Counted from the stretch's first letter, positions 11,801 through 22,934 are shown. The stretch: 64,000 bases of DNA from Kingdonia uniflora (GCA_014058105.1 JACGCM010000669.1:496001-560000); one strand, 5' to 3'. Numbers and translations are program-made. Notes: a model not told the origin generated them from the letters alone.

Positions 11801-11908
11801 TGAGGAAGAAGCACTAATTATTCTTTCTCTCTCTAACGGCTGGCAGTTATTGTGCCTCACATGACCCGTCATCGGTTTTGGAACCGAGGCGTCCTTTTGA
11901 CTATCCAT
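7544..11908 (-). CDS. element A: antisense six-exon gene aG (decayed)
   Basis: Predicted exons on the minus strand: 11908-11596, 11398-10559, 10473-9971, 9890-9466, 9348-9248, 8887-7544, about 1,170 codons. Splice signals: GTAAGT at 10558; GTATGT at 9970 with TTTTGCAG before 9890; GTAGGG at 9465; GTTAGA at 9247; TTGTGCAG before 8887. The first donor reads ATTAGT, where B and F have GTTAGT. Exon 2 carries a PF04195-like domain; exons 4-6 are coiled coil; the C-terminus has 'DKGCICTVNIDRGN'. Exon positions and lengths agree with B and F. Several stops make this copy inactive. The role is unknown; sharing by several Tat elements suggests it is an element gene, perhaps captured from the host. Confidence 0.65.
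9466..9890 (-). CDS. element A: aG exon 4
   Basis: Acceptor TTTTGCAG; donor GAGAAG/GTAGGG. The translation starts VARLVRGIWLDVEEEKSE and is coiled coil, then 'KGYSEHEVDAIKTDAYVEE' (F: 'VGYTKANIKAIMTGTYVKE'). The exon is 425 bp, against 408 in F and 419 in B. A stop occurs before the donor. Confidence 0.6.
10559..11398 (-). CDS. element A: aG exon 2, PF04195-like domain
   Basis: 840 bp, a multiple of 3, as in F (837) and B (921). The exon reads '..LDQFPGSPKKLVSYPPSS', then 'ADLEEEKCDRGIDESIS..YF', then 'LSQLEYGLSLPLTNLAKGIM' and 'LVQLNGNMWEVISICDHLN'. The pattern of a 'GLSLPL' motif, a conserved central helix and a 'QLNGN' turn resembles the plant 'putative gypsy-type transposon' domain (PF04195). 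This is my recollection, not a search result. Frameshift or stop damage occurs near 11080-11160. Confidence 0.6.
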
Positions 11909-12293
11909 GTCAGACGTCTTGTACCTTCTCAATAAAATTGTCTTTCCATCATTAACCTTCCCCTCATATTTTAATCTATTTTTCTCTTATGTTTCCATAT
12001 CTTTCTCTGACCTTCCCACACTCATGATGACTCACACTCACACAATATCAGATTCTTGCTGCTTTACATAAAAAACAAAACTAGAAGCTCCTGTATTTTT
12101 TCAGTTCATTTTTCTTATACTTATAGTACTAGTGACGTCATTTTCAAAGCTAACAAAATTTTCAAAGTTATTCGAAATTATTTATCAAAACAGTCTCAAA
12201 CGGTATTTGCAACTATAGAGGACCAATTTTGCTTTCATCTTTTCTGCTAAATTTAAAAATAAAAAAAAACTAACATTTATTTATGATAGCACT

Positions 12294-12650
12294 TTACATA
12301 TAATTGCACCTAAAGCAACCTTGATGACATGGGCGACCAGATCTGATCAGATATCCTCCAGCGATTATCATATTTTCAGACTCAATCTCCTCCACAGCAT
12401 ACAATCTCACTACTTCCTTTCGAGCTGTTGGGTCCACTGTTATTTCTCGAAACATCTCTTCATAAAAATGACGTTCATATTCCCGCTCAATCCCAATCAT
12501 ATCCAAACCCTCAACATTCATCTCCCTCACTGGAAATTCAACATCATAATCCAATAACCTAAAAATACATTCACGTACTTCGGCTATCTTAATAGCCAAT
12601 CGCCCCTCAACAACATAATGGATTCTCTTAGAACGAGTCTACCTTATCAT
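12294..12650 (-). CDS. element A: antisense aORF1 (119 codons)
   Basis: ATG at 12650 (Met-Ile-Arg-stop-Thr-Arg-Ser). Apart from that single TAG the frame is open to GCFRCNYM-stop. It is homologous to B 3336-3689 and F 59440-59805. Shared blocks are 'EGRLAIKIAEVR', 'EMFREI' and a C-terminal Gly-Cys-Phe-Arg-Cys. The middle is rich in acidic residues. Function is unknown. It is a separate unit upstream of aG, with its own TATA box. Confidence 0.6.
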
Positions 12651-12692
12651 CCTTTTCTTCCACCTATCTCTTCCTCCTCAACCCCCCCTTCA

Positions 12693-12700
12693 TTTTTATA
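12693..12700 (-). promoter_or_regulatory. TATA box of A aORF1
   Basis: TATAAAAA on the minus strand, 43 bp before the aORF1 ATG; the position is conserved in B, F and X. Confidence 0.5.
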
Positions 12701-13103
12701 CCCGGTCTGGCTATAAAATTTTACACAGCTCAGGATGTTCTCCTATTATCTCGTAACAGAAACCATAAAATCTTGGTAGAAGTTATATCTGAACCTATCT
12801 CTTTCTATCGAACTAAATCATTTTTTCCTATTTAATATCGACCTGATTACTTCCAGCAAACTGTCACTTATCGACCTGCTATTCATAAATTTGTATAATT
12901 TCTTTTTCTCTATATTTTTATCCAGCCCCAGGTTGACCTTATGATACCTACATGGCAACATATTTCTAACAGTTCGATTATCATAACAATAATTTTTATT
13001 TCATCTTATCAGTATCGTGGCAAACTCATAACATTATTCTTAGCTCGATTCTAGAGACATTCTATTCTATATCAACATAATGTTTTGTGAACAAATATTA
13101 TTC

Positions 13104-13908
13104 ATTTCGAATCAAAATACATATACATTTACAGATAAAAACTCTATCCAAGTACTCAAAAATCGAATACTTTCACCAATATCAAGTCTTACAATCGCTA
13201 GAAAATTAGGTACTTTACAGATAATAAGTTTTTTGAGTGATTTATAGATAACAGATATTTCAGGTACCCCTAGAATCAAGTCCTTTAATTCGTCATGCTT
13301 CAGTAATTTTTTACCCTGATACAAAGCAGAAATTTGAAACAACAAAAAGCTTCCTTCACATGAGTTTGGTTGAAGTCTAGTCGAACTTCAATTAGAAACT
13401 ATGCAAGCAGTAGATTCAGTGCTGGCACCAACTCTTCAAACTGAAGGTCTTCTTAGCGCCAAAAAGAAATGGAAATACAGAAGTAGACTCCCACTTCTCG
13501 TCTTACTCCTCTACTACCATTACCGCCTTTCCTATAACCACCACCCTCATAGAGTTGGTAGAGATGATGAGGGCCCGACCTTAGAATCCATGGTGATACA
13601 AGAAATCAACATAACTGCTCCGTAATTATGCCTATCCCAACATCTATCCCCCCAACCTTATCCTCCGCTTGAGTACAGAGACAAGCCCAACGTTATTCGC
13701 CTGTCTAGCCGACAATGTGAAACCTCCATCTACAGTAAAATTCCTCCTCAGCTTAAACCGCTTCATCTTCTGGCATACCTTGATAAGTCGGAGGAACAGG
13801 AGTGGGTATCGACATCTCTAAAGATTGGTCGCCAAAGTATTTCAACTTCAACCTTTGTATTTTAGACGCAATCCTCTCTTCAGGGACCATCCTCCGAGTC
13901 CTCACCAT
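13104..13908 (-). pseudogene. element A: antisense aORF0
   Basis: ATG at 13908. The start MVRTRRMVPEERIASKIQ, then 'KLKYFGDQSLEM' and 'IPTPVPPTY', is nearly the same in E (ATG 44150) and F (ATG 60962). Further in are an 'AEDKV' motif, a Gly/Arg-rich stretch (near 13520-13560) and a tail with 'KKLIICKV'. Several stops occur from about 13757 onward, so this copy is dead. The Gly/Arg stretch recalls RGG-type RNA-binding segments, a weak guess. The gene may be spliced. Confidence 0.5.
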
Positions 13909-13973
13909 TTTGAAAATTTTAGAGAATTTGGCAAATTATAAGCGTACTCTGCTTCAAAGATTAGATATAGGTA

Positions 13974-13984
13974 CTATTTATATA
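13974..13984 (-). promoter_or_regulatory. TATA box of A aORF0
   Basis: TATATAAATAG on the minus strand, about 66-76 bp before the aORF0 ATG. E (44204-44213) and F (61030-61043) match it in sequence and distance. Confidence 0.55.
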
Positions 13985-14230
13985 ACCCTACATTTATTGT
14001 GTAGGTACATTTTTCCAAATGTCATCATTTATTATAGACACAACTCTTCAAATCGTAACCGTCACATACATTAGCATCTGCATCTTCATTTAATACACCT
14101 CATTTCCCGATAACCCCATATCTTCCATACAGCCAAGGCAATCATTACTCCATTCGAATATCCAAAAACTTTAACCCGATAACCAATTACATATAAATCC
14201 TTTCTTAACCAAAGCCACTCGTGAATTCAG

Positions 14231-14245
14231 TTGCGAGGGGGCGAT
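14231..14245 (+). promoter_or_regulatory. polypurine tract of element A
   Basis: TTGCGAGGGGGCGAT abuts the 3' LTR. F has GTTGCAAAGGAGCGAT and E GTTGTGAGGGGGAAAT at the same place. Confidence 0.8.
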
Positions 14246-14867
14246 TGTAAGGACCTATCCCTCGATATCACCTAAAATTGAGCTGTTGCCAGTTCGAATT
14301 ACCTCCATCTCAGACTCACGCATTTTTAACATAACTTCTCCAATCAACATTCCAGCCTACTCCATGAACTAGTAAAGAACATGGGCTGAACTAAACCCAA
14401 AAAGCCTAAACCAGTTACAGACATCTGTCCCTTACAAACTTAACAGTTATTCAGTCAACCGCCACTAACCACATTATTCGAAGAATATGCTCCAACACGA
14501 TGAAGAGCTGCGGAGACGGCCTATATAAGGAAGAGGTTCTAGAAGAGACATGGACCATAAAAATTACACAAAAGATTACCAAGAAACTACTTGTTCTAGA
14601 TTTTCAGAAACATTCAAACTTCTTAGTTACAAGATTCAAGCATTTCTACATCTAGAGATCATTTGTAATAAGATATCCACCTCAAGCAATAAAGATACTC
14701 TTACAAAAATCCTCCATTCGAGGTTGTGGTTTCTTTACTTATTCAAATGCTTTCCACACTAAAATCACATGTGCTACTTTTAACTTTCCATTGGATTATT
14801 ATCGTAGGGTCATTGGTATGATTGCGAATTCTTAGGCATTTCGAGCTTTAAGAATTTGGCCATTACA
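14246..14867 (+). repeat. 3' LTR of element A
   Basis: TGTAAGGACC...GGCCATTACA, 622 bp, aligned along its length with 3912-4532; TATA box CTATATAAGG at 14521-14530. Confidence 0.92.
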
Positions 14868-14872
14868 GTGTG
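14868..14872 (+). repeat. target-site duplication GTGTG, right of A
   Basis: Exact copy of 3907-3911. Confidence 0.9.
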
Positions 14873-15015
14873 AGGGGATTTTGTCCTTGTAGATGGTAGA
14901 AGGTATGAGAGGGTGGTAGGTCAGAGAGTGAGAGTAAGAGGGAGATGCATTTAATTATAGGGTTTGGGGTAATTATGAAAAGGTATTTATACCCAAAAGG
15001 TATGAGTCGTTTGAC

Positions 15016-18000
15016 AGGAACAGTGGGAGAGATGCCTTGGCTATAAAACTGAAGGCAGCTTACATGAGTCCCTGAAACTGCTAGCGGTTAGAAAGAAATA
15101 TTTTAAATAGTCCCACTCATTCTCCTTCTAAATGTTTACAAGAAATAGAGAGGTAAAAATCTAGAGAGAGAGAGAGAGAAAGAGAGAGGAAGTTTGATTG
15201 TAGAGATTTTGAAGACAGAAACTCAAAGAGTAGGTATCATTTTCATAGGGATGAGGAAGTTGCCATTGTTGGAGTTGAGAAAAAATTATTGCTATGGACT
15301 TCTGTTGTGAAGAAGAAAGCGTTCACGGTACTCTAATTCCTTTTATGACGTTGAAGGTTAGTGACTTTTGTGAATGTCGTATTTGTGTTTGATATGAATG
15401 TCTGTGTATGGATGTGATGATTCCTCATTTCTATGTATATGGATTATTCCCTTTAGTTTTTTGTATTTGAATTTTGAAAGGCTTAGTCAATGGGGAAATT
15501 TTGCTTTTAAACGGTTTTGAGGAAAAATTTGGCTTTTGAAATCTTTTTTTAGTATTAAGTACTGTAGATGGATGAAAAATAATATATATATTATATATTA
15601 TATATATATTATTTTTATTTTATGAAAAATAACAATTAAAGAAAAATATAGAAATTAATTGAAATATCAGGATCTTTATGTAGGTGTAGATTCGTGCAAA
15701 AGTACTTTGAAGTAGGCGTCCATCTTTTTCAAGCTTATAGTTCGAAATGGAGCCTTCTTCCTCATGTTGTTTGAGTGAGGACAAAAATATAGGACATGAG
15801 GTTGCCAAATTTTTGGAATGGGAAGGGGGGGCGGGGGGCGGGTGAGCTTATTAAGAATAACTAGAATGAGGCCGCTCGAGATGTCATGGGGAAGAAGAGT
15901 AACTCAGAGGAGAGGGAAGGGGAGGAAAAGCTCGGGTTTCCAGACTTCCGTGGTAATATCTATTGGTATCCTGTAGACTTATATGTGTTTAAAGAGTATT
16001 ACAAATGTAAAAGTAGTATAGTTGGTGCATGGGGGATGCAACGGAGTATAATGGGAGAGCATTTAAGGGGTATTCTGATGGAAAAGGGGGTAAAAACACA
16101 TTTTTCTTGCTGCATGATTTAGAGCATGATAAAACTCATAGGAAAATACCAGAGGCCGTTGATCTTGAGTTTTTTTGTAGGAATACTAGAAGTAATTTAG
16201 ATGAGGGTTTTCTATGATATTTGGCCTAGTTTGAATATGGGTTAACGGTGCCTTTAAGCAACCTTGCGAAAGGCATTATGAACAAGATTAAGGCATGCTC
16301 GACCCTGTTCAATGGTAACATGTGTGAGGTGATCAATATCTGTGAGAATTTAAATAGAAGGTGGGCCCATGAGGGGAATGAGAAATGATTAACTCCTTCT
16401 GATATTTTAAAGTATTATACTGTGTAGCACATCACTTCATCTGAGGGTGCGTACTTCTATTCCAGCTCCACCCGAACCCAATTTTTAACCTTAATTATGC
16501 TGGAAGAGTATAAAATGATAATATGATTTAGGTCAAAGGTGAGTGTCTTCAGCGAGCTGACGAGGACCCCCGGGCATTAAATATACAACTGCTAAAAAAC
16601 ATAAGTAAATCTTACTAATTTTGAACTATGCATGTTTGTGCTCTGTTTGTTTATGATAATATTTATTTTGTATAGAGATTCTCGTTCTAAAGTAAAGAGA
16701 TGAGAATCTTTGATCGATATTGTAGCCCAAGAGGGAGTCGAGCTAGAAACTCTGCTGGGTGAACTTGGGATAAATAGGCACAAGAGGGTATACAATAAAT
16801 CTGTTAAAGTCCAGAAGTCACAGGCAAAGAGAAATTGGCAGGTGAGATTTCATCTTTGGTGGCATCTCCAACTGCGGTGGACAAAACATGGTGGCCAGTG
16901 ATTTGGCGTCTCCAACTGCGTTTGAAAAAGTTTCATTACCCGTCAGGAAGCCGCGGGCTGGTGGGGTTAGCTCAGGAACCAACATCAGTAAGGTTTTTAA
17001 GAAAAAAGCCTGAAGATATCTGTGTTGACCTCCTTAAATACAGAAAGAACAGAGGTTGAGGGATGTTTGCGGAAGAGGAAGATGGACAATCCCCCATGTT
17101 CAAATGAGCAGAAGGTCGATGTTGAGGTATCGAGCATGGAGGATTAGCTGCTGGATTTGGAGAATAAGTTCAAGGCAGTAGTGTTGGAGGATGTTAAGAA
17201 GGTGAACTCCGCGGTGCATAAGGAATTGTGCAGGGTAAGTTTGATTTGTTGAAATAGTGTGATTGGCTATTTTTAAATTGATGTATAACAAGATTTTTGT
17301 GGTTTATGTCCTTTGTAGGTTTTCCATGTTGTGAAAGGTATCTGCCTTGGTTACGTGGAAGCAAAATCAGGGCTTGAGAAGTAGGTTGTTCAGCTCGATA
17401 AAGAGTTGGTGGAAGCGAAGATGCAATAGATCACATAGATTGCAGAGTTGAAGAAGCTTTGCCAGGCAGTGGCGGATAAGGTTGCGCTTGGGTTCCATAA
17501 ACAAAATAGCGAGGTGATTGCTGCCCATAATAACTTTGCTCAGCATTTACAGAACGATAGGTATAATTTTGAATATATAGAAGCTATAATGGAAGGGTGA
17601 TTCGATGATGTCCCTGGGTTAGAGGGAGATGAAGAGGCAAAGGTAAGGGAACTCTACGTGATAAAGCTATGTCAGGGTTAAATCTTGTTTCCCCTTGTAC
17701 ACACCAGGAAAACTAGGGAGTTGAAGAATTTATAAAGGTAGAGTAATATATATGTGGATGTTTGTAGAGTCTATTATTATTGTTGCCAAAATTTGTATGG
17801 GAATAGATGTGAGTAGCAATACTATTAAGTTTTTAGAAGTTGCTTGATATGGAAATTGTTGTGTAGGACCTTAACGAACTGCGTACCGCAATTGATGGCT
17901 TAAATAAAGAGTTCGTTAGGGAGAAAATTTTTGTATGTACAACAGCTCTACTGACTGCCCGTACGGAGGTTTAGGTGAGAAAATATAAAGAGCATAGTGA

Positions 18001-19560
18001 AAAGCATTGGAGTGATTTATGTGTAGCTCGTTTAGGATGGGTTGAGGAGAAAATAAAGAAAGATGAAGTGGTTAGAAAAGATAGGGAAAATATACCAGAG
18101 CCAAACTAAAACATATGAAATTGACCCTCTTCTTAGAAGCTGAGATAAATAGTGAGAGAGGTTTAAATATGGCATACCTTAAAATATTAGAGGGTCATGG
18201 TATTCATCCCAATCTTGAAAGTGTAGAGCGTATGGCCACCAGAGTGAGAATTTTTCATAGCTTGATGGCTACGGAAGTATCAGCTCAGTGTGGTGTGATG
18301 ATTATATATATAATAGGCTGGAAGAGATGGGAGTAATGTATGTAAACTGTTGTTTTTGTGAACTATTTATATGAGAAACATATATTGGATAGCGTTCCAT
18401 GTATTAACTATTGTGCAGGCCAAGCTATAAGCTACATGATCATGTGAGGAGTATTCCATCAAATGTAATCACGAGTTTAAGCTTGAATTAGATAGGGCAT
18501 AACAGGCATTGGAAGAGACTGCAGATCAGTATGTAAAATTAGAGCTAAAATTGACTAAGTTAGAAGCGATGGCTAACGAGCTGACTAAGAAGATCATAAA
18601 TAAGGAAGCTGAATTAGGTCGTGCTCAGGGTGAGTTAGTGAGGACTCAAATTGAGGTTGGAAGGAGATGTAGAGAAAGTGACGGGGCAGAGCTGAGATGC
18701 AGATCGTGCTCAATATTGTATTTGAGCCTTAGAGGCAAAAATAAAAGAGTTAAAATTAAATCTTAACAATGTTAGAGAGTAATTGAAGAAAAGGGTTGAA
18801 ATTGGTTCATGTTCAGGTTCAAATCAAATCATGGGAAGTGGATTTGGTATGTGTTCGAGTTGCTATAAGGAAAGCAAATGAGCGAACTAGAGAAAATGGG
18901 GATAAGTTGAATATTGCTTAAATTAAGGAAAAAGATTTAAAGGAAGCTTTAAGGAAAAAGGATGAAACATTGAAGAATCCACCCTTTAGTGAACGTGAGG
19001 TTTTGCAAAAAAAAAGGAGGTAAGAGTTGCTGGCATTGTAAAGTGAAATACAAGAGTTAAACAAGCATAAAGAGAAAAATCAGGTCAAACGAGGTAAATC
19101 TTTGGAATTGTTAAAGGTATTAAACGATCTTAAAACAAATTCTGAGGGACGCTTGGAGGGAGCCAAGGCTCGCTATGCGAAGTTGAATAAAAAAATTATG
19201 ATTATAAATAAGAATTTTGCTGACCTAGCTGTACTGAATTAAAACAGACTTTCTTTGGATGTGGTGTATTAGAGGGAGATAATGGTAGTAATTACCTATT
19301 TTGTGGAGGAAGTGAAGATGCTCAAGGTAGAATGGGATGTGTTGCCTGAATGTCTGGTTTTGAAGGGTTGTATATGTAAGGTCGACGTAGATCGAAGTAA
19401 CTATTTGAATCTTATGGAAACCGATATTGGTTCCAATTATGGAGGAACAAGTAGAGTTAAACAGAGAGATGGTTGTGGCCAAAGCATAAGAGTTTATGTC
19501 TTCTACAACTCCGAATGTCGATGGATCTTTATCGGATGTACTCCAAAAAGGGGTTTCATA
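15016..19560 (+). CDS. element B: antisense six-exon gene aG (decayed)
   Basis: Homologue of A 7544-11908. Predicted exons: about 15016-15356, 15684-16604, 16676-17234, 17319-17737, 17867-17974, 18419-19560. Splice signals: GAAG/GTTAGT then TTTATGTAG; GTAAAT then TTTGTATAG; GTAAGT then CTTTGTAG; GTAGAG then GTTGTGTAG; GTGAGA then TTGTGCAG. The ATG used in A is AGG here. Exon 2 has 'LGFPDFRGNIYWYP' and 'FEYGLTVPLSNLAKGIMNKI'; exon 3 has 'VELETLLGELGIN'; exon 6 has 'ITYFVEEVKMLKVEWD' and 'KGCICKVDVD'. Stops and a late frameshift (near 19430) kill it. Convergent with B pol. Confidence 0.65.
15165..15190 (+). repeat. (GA)n microsatellite in B aG exon 1
   Basis: An uninterrupted AGAGAG run of about 20 bp with one interruption follows; it lies in exon 1 of the dead B copy. 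Confidence 0.8.
15578..15617 (+). repeat. AT-rich simple repeat in B aG intron 1
   Basis: Alternating TATATAT tracts inside the 327-bp intron 15357-15683. Confidence 0.75.
15820..15842 (+). other. G-quadruplex-type motif
   Basis: Four G-runs (3, 7, 6 and 3 Gs) are separated by AA, C and C. It fits the standard G3+N1-7 pattern. It lies in exon 2 of the dead B aG copy, where A and F do not show it, so it is probably a local expansion. Confidence 0.6.
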
Positions 19561-19634
19561 AAGAAGCTGTAAACTGCGTTTGTTTTTGAATTGTAGATGT
19601 TAAATAGATGAATGCAAGTTTTACCTTTGGTTTA

Positions 19635-19775
19635 TCATTAGAAAGTTAGTATTGATTGAAAGCTAGTATTACTTTTGCTTTAATCATTTGAGATTTTGTA
19701 GATAGTAGATGTGTTTTTATTGAAAGCTAGTATTACCTTTTGCTCTAATCTTTTGAGATTTAGTAGATAAATATA
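19635..19775 (+). repeat. ~65-bp direct repeat in element B
   Basis: GAAAGCTAGTATTAC...TTGAGATTT.GTAGATA occurs twice about 65 bp apart. This is the same place, between aG and integrase, as the A and F arrays. It shares the word CTAGTATTAC (reverse complement of GTAATACTAG) with F's 45-bp unit. Confidence 0.6.
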
Positions 19776-19879
19776 TGTATGACTGCAGAAAGTAGTGTGG
19801 AAGGAAAAACTAAAAAGTTTTTAGTGATAAGAAAAGATCGTACATACTATTGGAGATTGTAATCTCACTTTTGGAATAT

Positions 19880-20104
19880 AAGGAATAATAGTAAATATAT
19901 CATATGTTTGAAAAATTAGGGATTTAACGATAATATCGCTTCAATCCTCTAGCATTCCAAGGGATTGGTATTATGATGCCGTCCATTATCATGAGGTTGT
20001 ATGATCCAAGACCCATTCCTCCTACAACTAAAAATGAACCTTCCTAGTTCTCTACGAGTTTTCCAGCATTTAACTCTTTTCTGCTCTTGGGGATCTCTCG
20101 GAGG
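19880..20104 (-). pseudogene. element B: integrase C-terminal end (downstream of CACTA insertion)
   Basis: On the minus strand it resumes with 'LREIPKSRKELNAGKL', matching A's 'LREIHQYRKESHAEKL', and then runs to the end of pol. The shared post-pol words AAAGTGAGATT and AATCTCC follow at about 19855-19875. Confidence 0.7.
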
Positions 20105-20107
20105 ACT
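20105..20107 (+). repeat. 3-bp target duplication ACT, left of CACTA element
   Basis: ACT directly before CACTAT; repeated at 22932-22934. Confidence 0.75.
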
Positions 20108-22931
20108 CACTATACGAATAACTCAATATTATGATGGGCCGAAACCATCGTTAAAGCTCCTTTGTGAAGCTTCAGACTGTTGTGATTCCTATCGCTAACG
20201 AGCCATCTTTTATATATTTCAATGAAAAATTTATGTCGCAAAGCATAAATTTTATGACGGTCTCTCCCCGTCGATAATTTGCGTCAGTTCAGAACCGTCG
20301 CAAACTTGATTAAATGTAGTATCCCTGCACAACTATTACAACAGCTTTGGGTGGTTGGAAATTTTATTGTTTATTTGCGACGGGGTTTAATTCTCCTAGA
20401 AAGTCTATTTGGCTAAAACCATCCTAGTTTCGTCTATATGTAGTATTCAGAAAACTATATTACAATGAACATGACTAGATGATAACTTTGTAGTTTACTT
20501 ACAACTATAGCAAAACTGTGATTTTAAACTTTAGATTACAAAACGGTAAAAATTTATGCTTCCCAAAACTTAAAAGACCTAAATATAAAATTCCAATCAA
20601 AATGATATTTCATTTTATTATAACTGATCATAGTATATACATTATAACATTCATAATAGTTCATAACCCAAAATATAACATGAAGTTAAATAAATTAAGA
20701 ATCTATCACAGGGATGGTAAACGATCCCAACTGGTTATGTTAATGGTGGTGATGGTGATAACTCAAGTATTATTTCTCTTTTTGACCAATGACATCGTCT
20801 AACACCTCCAAGTTGCAATTTTCTAGCTCCTCGCTTCTAGAAACAATTGCCATGTACTATTCTTAAAGATAAAAATGTAACCATTGATGGAAGTTGTTGC
20901 AAGATTTTCTTCGGATGGTCTAGTAGATCGTACCACGATAGACATGTGTCATCAAAGTTGAAAATCTCCCCATCATTCTCTAAGAAAAATGTACGCTAGA
21001 TCAATCCCAATCATTACCCTGAACCGCCCCAATGAGAATTAATGAAGTACATAAGGAACAAAATAGAAATCCTAGAGTAAATGATTTACAAGAAGACATA
21101 CTTTCTTTTTGACATATACACTCTTAAGAAATTTTGTTCTAGTATAATGCTAAATATCATGAAGGTCTATGTATATGGGTCAAGTAGTTGTTACTTTATT
21201 TATGATCGAGCGCACCATTTGATTATGTTACAAGAGAAGGTCTATGTATAGCCCATCAAACAATAATACGCAAAGATTTGATAATAATGCATGAAGGATG
21301 TAGCCACTAAGTACTTACAGGATTCAAAGACATGACAAACATCAATGATTGCAAGGCAACGCCAATGATCATATTATATGAAAATATAGATTTTACGCTT
21401 GTATAGCCCATCCGTTTAAACGTAGCTTATATGTCAGATGGCCACTAGAAAAACAATAGAGCAAACAATTAATACCTTTTATAATAACAACAATAAAAGC
21501 ATCCAAAGCAACCAACAAATGATATTAAAAAATGATGGCCAAAAGTTTTCATATTCAAGCAAATAAAGCACAGGGGTTACCTTGACTTAAGGTTTACAAG
21601 AGTTTCTTAACCCCTTCAATCTTTATCTTCATAAGCTTGGGCATGTATGCTGAAACCTTGGATGTTATATTTCTACATAAAAAAACTAGTAATGTGAAAA
21701 CTTTCCTACTGTAAGTGAACAACATAAGCTTTCCTACATCAAAAGTACCGATATAAAACATAAGTACTCAATGCTACAAACCTCTAAGCTCAACTAGAAC
21801 TATGTAGATGGGGCTGTCCTGAGTTCCAGCAGATGTGATCTTAAAGATTTGCATAAAACCATCGAACTTGGATGATGTCAATCATAAATAATGTGGATTT
21901 CTCATGTCATAAACATAAATAGAAAAATAGGTTATGTGGATATATTATATAGACATTTCATTGTTCCAAAGTACAAAAATTTGTACTCTTGAGAGCTTTA
22001 CTTGTATTGGTCTATCTCTTGCAAATTACGAAGAATGTTTCCTCAAACATCATAAAGATAAATCATACCTTAATTCGAAGACCAGATTCAAGAACAACTA
22101 TAAGTCATTTCCTTCAGCCAAGATTGATCACTTTGCTCATCAATTCTCCCAATTGAAAATAAAATTTGCACGCATAGATAATTTTTCATTAAAATTCAAG
22201 AAATAGTGAATCAAAGAAATTCAAGAAAGAATAAGTCTAATGTAGGCACCTTATTATCATTCAAATCCAAGAGAGAGAGAGAATTAGTGGAAGTGATTAA
22301 TCGAAACCATCTACATCTCAATAATTCCCATCTCAATTTCAGAAGCAACCAACACAAATCGGTGGATTTAAAGTTACGTTTTAGCGCACAAACCAGCCGA
22401 GTTATAAGTGATTGGGCCAATTCGTATGGTTTTGGAAGATATAAATGGGGAAGCAACAACAATTGGGAAGTGGTATAAGGCACAACTTATGGAAAATAAA
22501 CCCTAGTTTTTATAATATCAGATTTAGATCAAACTTTTTGAAATAAATCAAGGGTTCCTAATTCTTACCCAATTCCTCGATACGGGATGGCAGCTCCCAT
22601 GTTTGATGTAACCAAACCTAAACATGACGAGGGAAGAAGAAATATATAAGGAGCCTTGCACCTTTTTGATGTAAAAATGTTGAAAATCAATGCATATCAC
22701 GAGTTTAATTTTAAAATCAAAGAGAAAAACATGAAATTGGTGAATTTTGTCGAGCGATGGAAACAAGTCAGACTTTAAGAAGGTGGGTTTTCTAATAGGA
22801 TTATATACACTAGTTATTTCGATTATAAGTAAGAAAAATGACCCAATTTGAACGCTTTTGATTCGTCATAAATAAGTAACTAACAAAGTCAGTCATAATT
22901 TATGTCAGAAATTTATTAATTTTGCATAGTG
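20108..22931. mobile_element. CACTA (En/Spm-type) transposon, non-autonomous
   Basis: The plus strand starts CACTATACGAATAA and ends ...TTTTGCATAGTG, so both ends read CACTAT inward. A 3-bp duplication (ACT) flanks it. Sub-terminal repeats are typical: ATGTCGCAAA, GACGG, CCGTCG and TTGCGACGG near 20232-20400, TTATGTCAGAA near the other end. The 2,824-bp element splits B's integrase; removing it plus one ACT joins Asp-Asp-Leu-Val to Leu-Arg-Glu-Ile exactly as in A. Small ORFs inside (e.g. 20518-20802, 21934-22206, 22206-22478) resemble no transposase I know, so it probably depended on a partner element. Confidence 0.85.
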
Positions 22932-22934
22932 ACT

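Larger units (their letters stand above)
3912..14867 (+). mobile_element. Tat-lineage Ty3/gypsy element A (internally deleted)
   Basis: A is complete end to end: 5' LTR 3912-4532, primer-binding region 4535-4552, gag start, a large gag-to-RNase H deletion, second RNase H, integrase, a 161-bp tandem repeat, antisense genes on the minus strand (7544-13908), polypurine tract 14231-14245, 3' LTR 14246-14867. The TSD is GTGTG. The two LTRs differ at roughly one base in seven or eight over the half I compared, so the insertion is old. It sits in B between aORF1 and the aG gene. Confidence 0.92.

Noticed and set aside
20518..22478. transposase genes within the CACTA element
   Set aside because: ORFs are under 100 codons, low-complexity and without any transposase motif I know.
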